A stretch of 64,000 bases of DNA, taken from Dicaeum eximium. Lineage: Eukaryota > Chordata > Aves > Passeriformes > Dicaeidae. The stretch spans positions 221,486 to 285,485 of the forward strand of contig VWZP01007503.1 of assembly GCA_013396995.1 (NCBI GenBank), given 5' to 3'. Both the position numbers and the translations under genes were made by a program. The stretch's first letter is position 1. Each line of letters begins with the position of its first letter. Of the stretch, positions 63,001 to 64,000 are shown piece by piece. Below the pieces are notes generated by a model that was given only the letters and a program-made list of their open reading frames with translations, had not been told where the DNA came from and ran no database searches.

Positions 63001-64000
63001 AGAAAAGGAAAGAGTAAAGAGGGTGTGGGGGAACACAATCCGAACTAACTGGTACATTAAGCCACCCAACCAGGCTCTCCTCCAACCTTACAGTTTCCTG
63101 CATTGCTTTTATTCTCCTGTTCCCCTCACTTCTCATCAGTTAAATATTACCTGTTATCTCTGTGTTGTCTTCACAAAGGGTCAGGCAGTAGCAAAATATC
63201 TGAGGAGCTCTGGATGCCCTTGAGAAATATCCAGTGTTTTTACCAGCTACATTTCCTCCCTTGCCATCCTCTCGGAAGCTGTGTTGTCAGTACTCAGCCA
63301 CCACGGAGTTTCCTTGCTTTCTGAGAGTCTGCTGCTTGTTGCCTTGTCTCCCAGGGTGTGGGGCATGGTCAGATTTACAGCAGTGACAAAGCCCAACCTC
63401 ATCATTGCTGGGCATGGTATCCTCATGAGACAGGCATTTGTATGGAAAGGAGCTGTTATATGGGATATACCATGCTGAATGGCAGAACAGAAAGTCATCA
63501 GGAAGGTTTCTTGTATCACTTTTGTGCAGTTCTTCTCAGGTTTCAGGCCTGCCTAGAAGTTGATAGCTGTTCTTTACTTCTGAAAAGATGGGGTTTACAC
63601 TGGGGAGAGATTTGTGCGAGACTGAGGGAATTCTGATGGAGTGACTGACAGACCTAGTTCCCTTTGCAGCACAGCCAGAGGGAGGAAGGAGATCTGGAAC
63701 ACCAGCAGCCAGCCTGGGCTCGCTGCTGCCCACAGACAAATGGGCACTGGCCTGGTCACACTGGGAATGGGAAAACCTTCTCTGGCTGAACCTGTAAATG
63801 ACCTGATTTTTCCAGGAAAGCAAAGCTTTGGGAGTCTGTCCCTGGGAAGGACAAGCAGCAGCTCTTTGCCTTGTTACCCACAATAGGTTTGAAATGTAAA
63901 GCTTAGCTGCTCTAAAGGCCAGCTGTGTCTTCTCTACTCATCTGTTCTCTGTCTTATAACCATAAAAGAAGAGAAAGCAAACAAATACACAGGCGTAAAC
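63001..64000. other. Distal 3' UTR or downstream intergenic sequence
   Basis: I see no gene, repeat family or splice-framed coding segment here. It may be extended 3' UTR of DGKI or flank. Open frames on both strands are short and unfamiliar. Confidence 0.6.

Noticed and set aside
1..64000. CRISPR arrays, prophage, operons or a novel defence system
   Set aside because: The window is an intron-rich vertebrate gene. No regularly spaced repeats or prokaryotic gene organisation are present.

Overview
This 64 kb window is vertebrate, almost certainly avian, nuclear DNA. The evidence is AT-rich intronic sequence, GT-AG spliced coding exons and several 3' ends of CR1 retrotransposons, the dominant LINE of birds. 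I cannot name the species. Nothing in it looks bacterial, and I see no operons, CRISPR arrays or RNA genes.

One protein-coding gene runs through almost the whole window on the + strand: the 3' part of diacylglycerol kinase iota (DGKI). I found thirteen coding exons (E1 771-871, E2 10326-10405, E3 12252-12296, E4 15353-15422, E5 17859-17899, E6 19502-19629, E7 20155-20280, E8 36939-36964, E9 50840-50877, E10 52402-52522, E11 59926-59962, E12 61588-61687, E13 62574-62690). All junctions are GT-AG and every intron phase matches. Joined, they give 1,030 nt and an open frame of 342 residues ending in TGA at 62688-62690. The first base of E1 completes a codon begun upstream of the window. The C1 and kinase domains and the promoter lie upstream of base 1. 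The window encodes the segment after the catalytic region, a divergent linker, the C-terminal ankyrin repeats and a class I PDZ-binding tail (ETAV).

Layout: 1-770 is intron. 771-20280 holds E1-E7, with a roughly 1 kb CR1 fragment just upstream of E5. 20281-50839 is two very large introns around the 26-nt E8. 50840-62690 holds the ankyrin-repeat exons and the stop codon. 62691-64000 is 3' UTR and probably downstream flank.

The most notable anomaly is probably technical. A 435-bp block at 23091-23525, bounded by single N bases, is repeated almost perfectly at 23694-24128. The flanking sequence suggests a misplaced contig or allele in the assembly. Other points worth a look are the 26-nt exon 8 with a 36-nt T tract upstream, the frame-neutral 45-nt exon 3, and a CR1 copy ending about 130 bp before the E5 splice acceptor. 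I did not find an undescribed biological system here.
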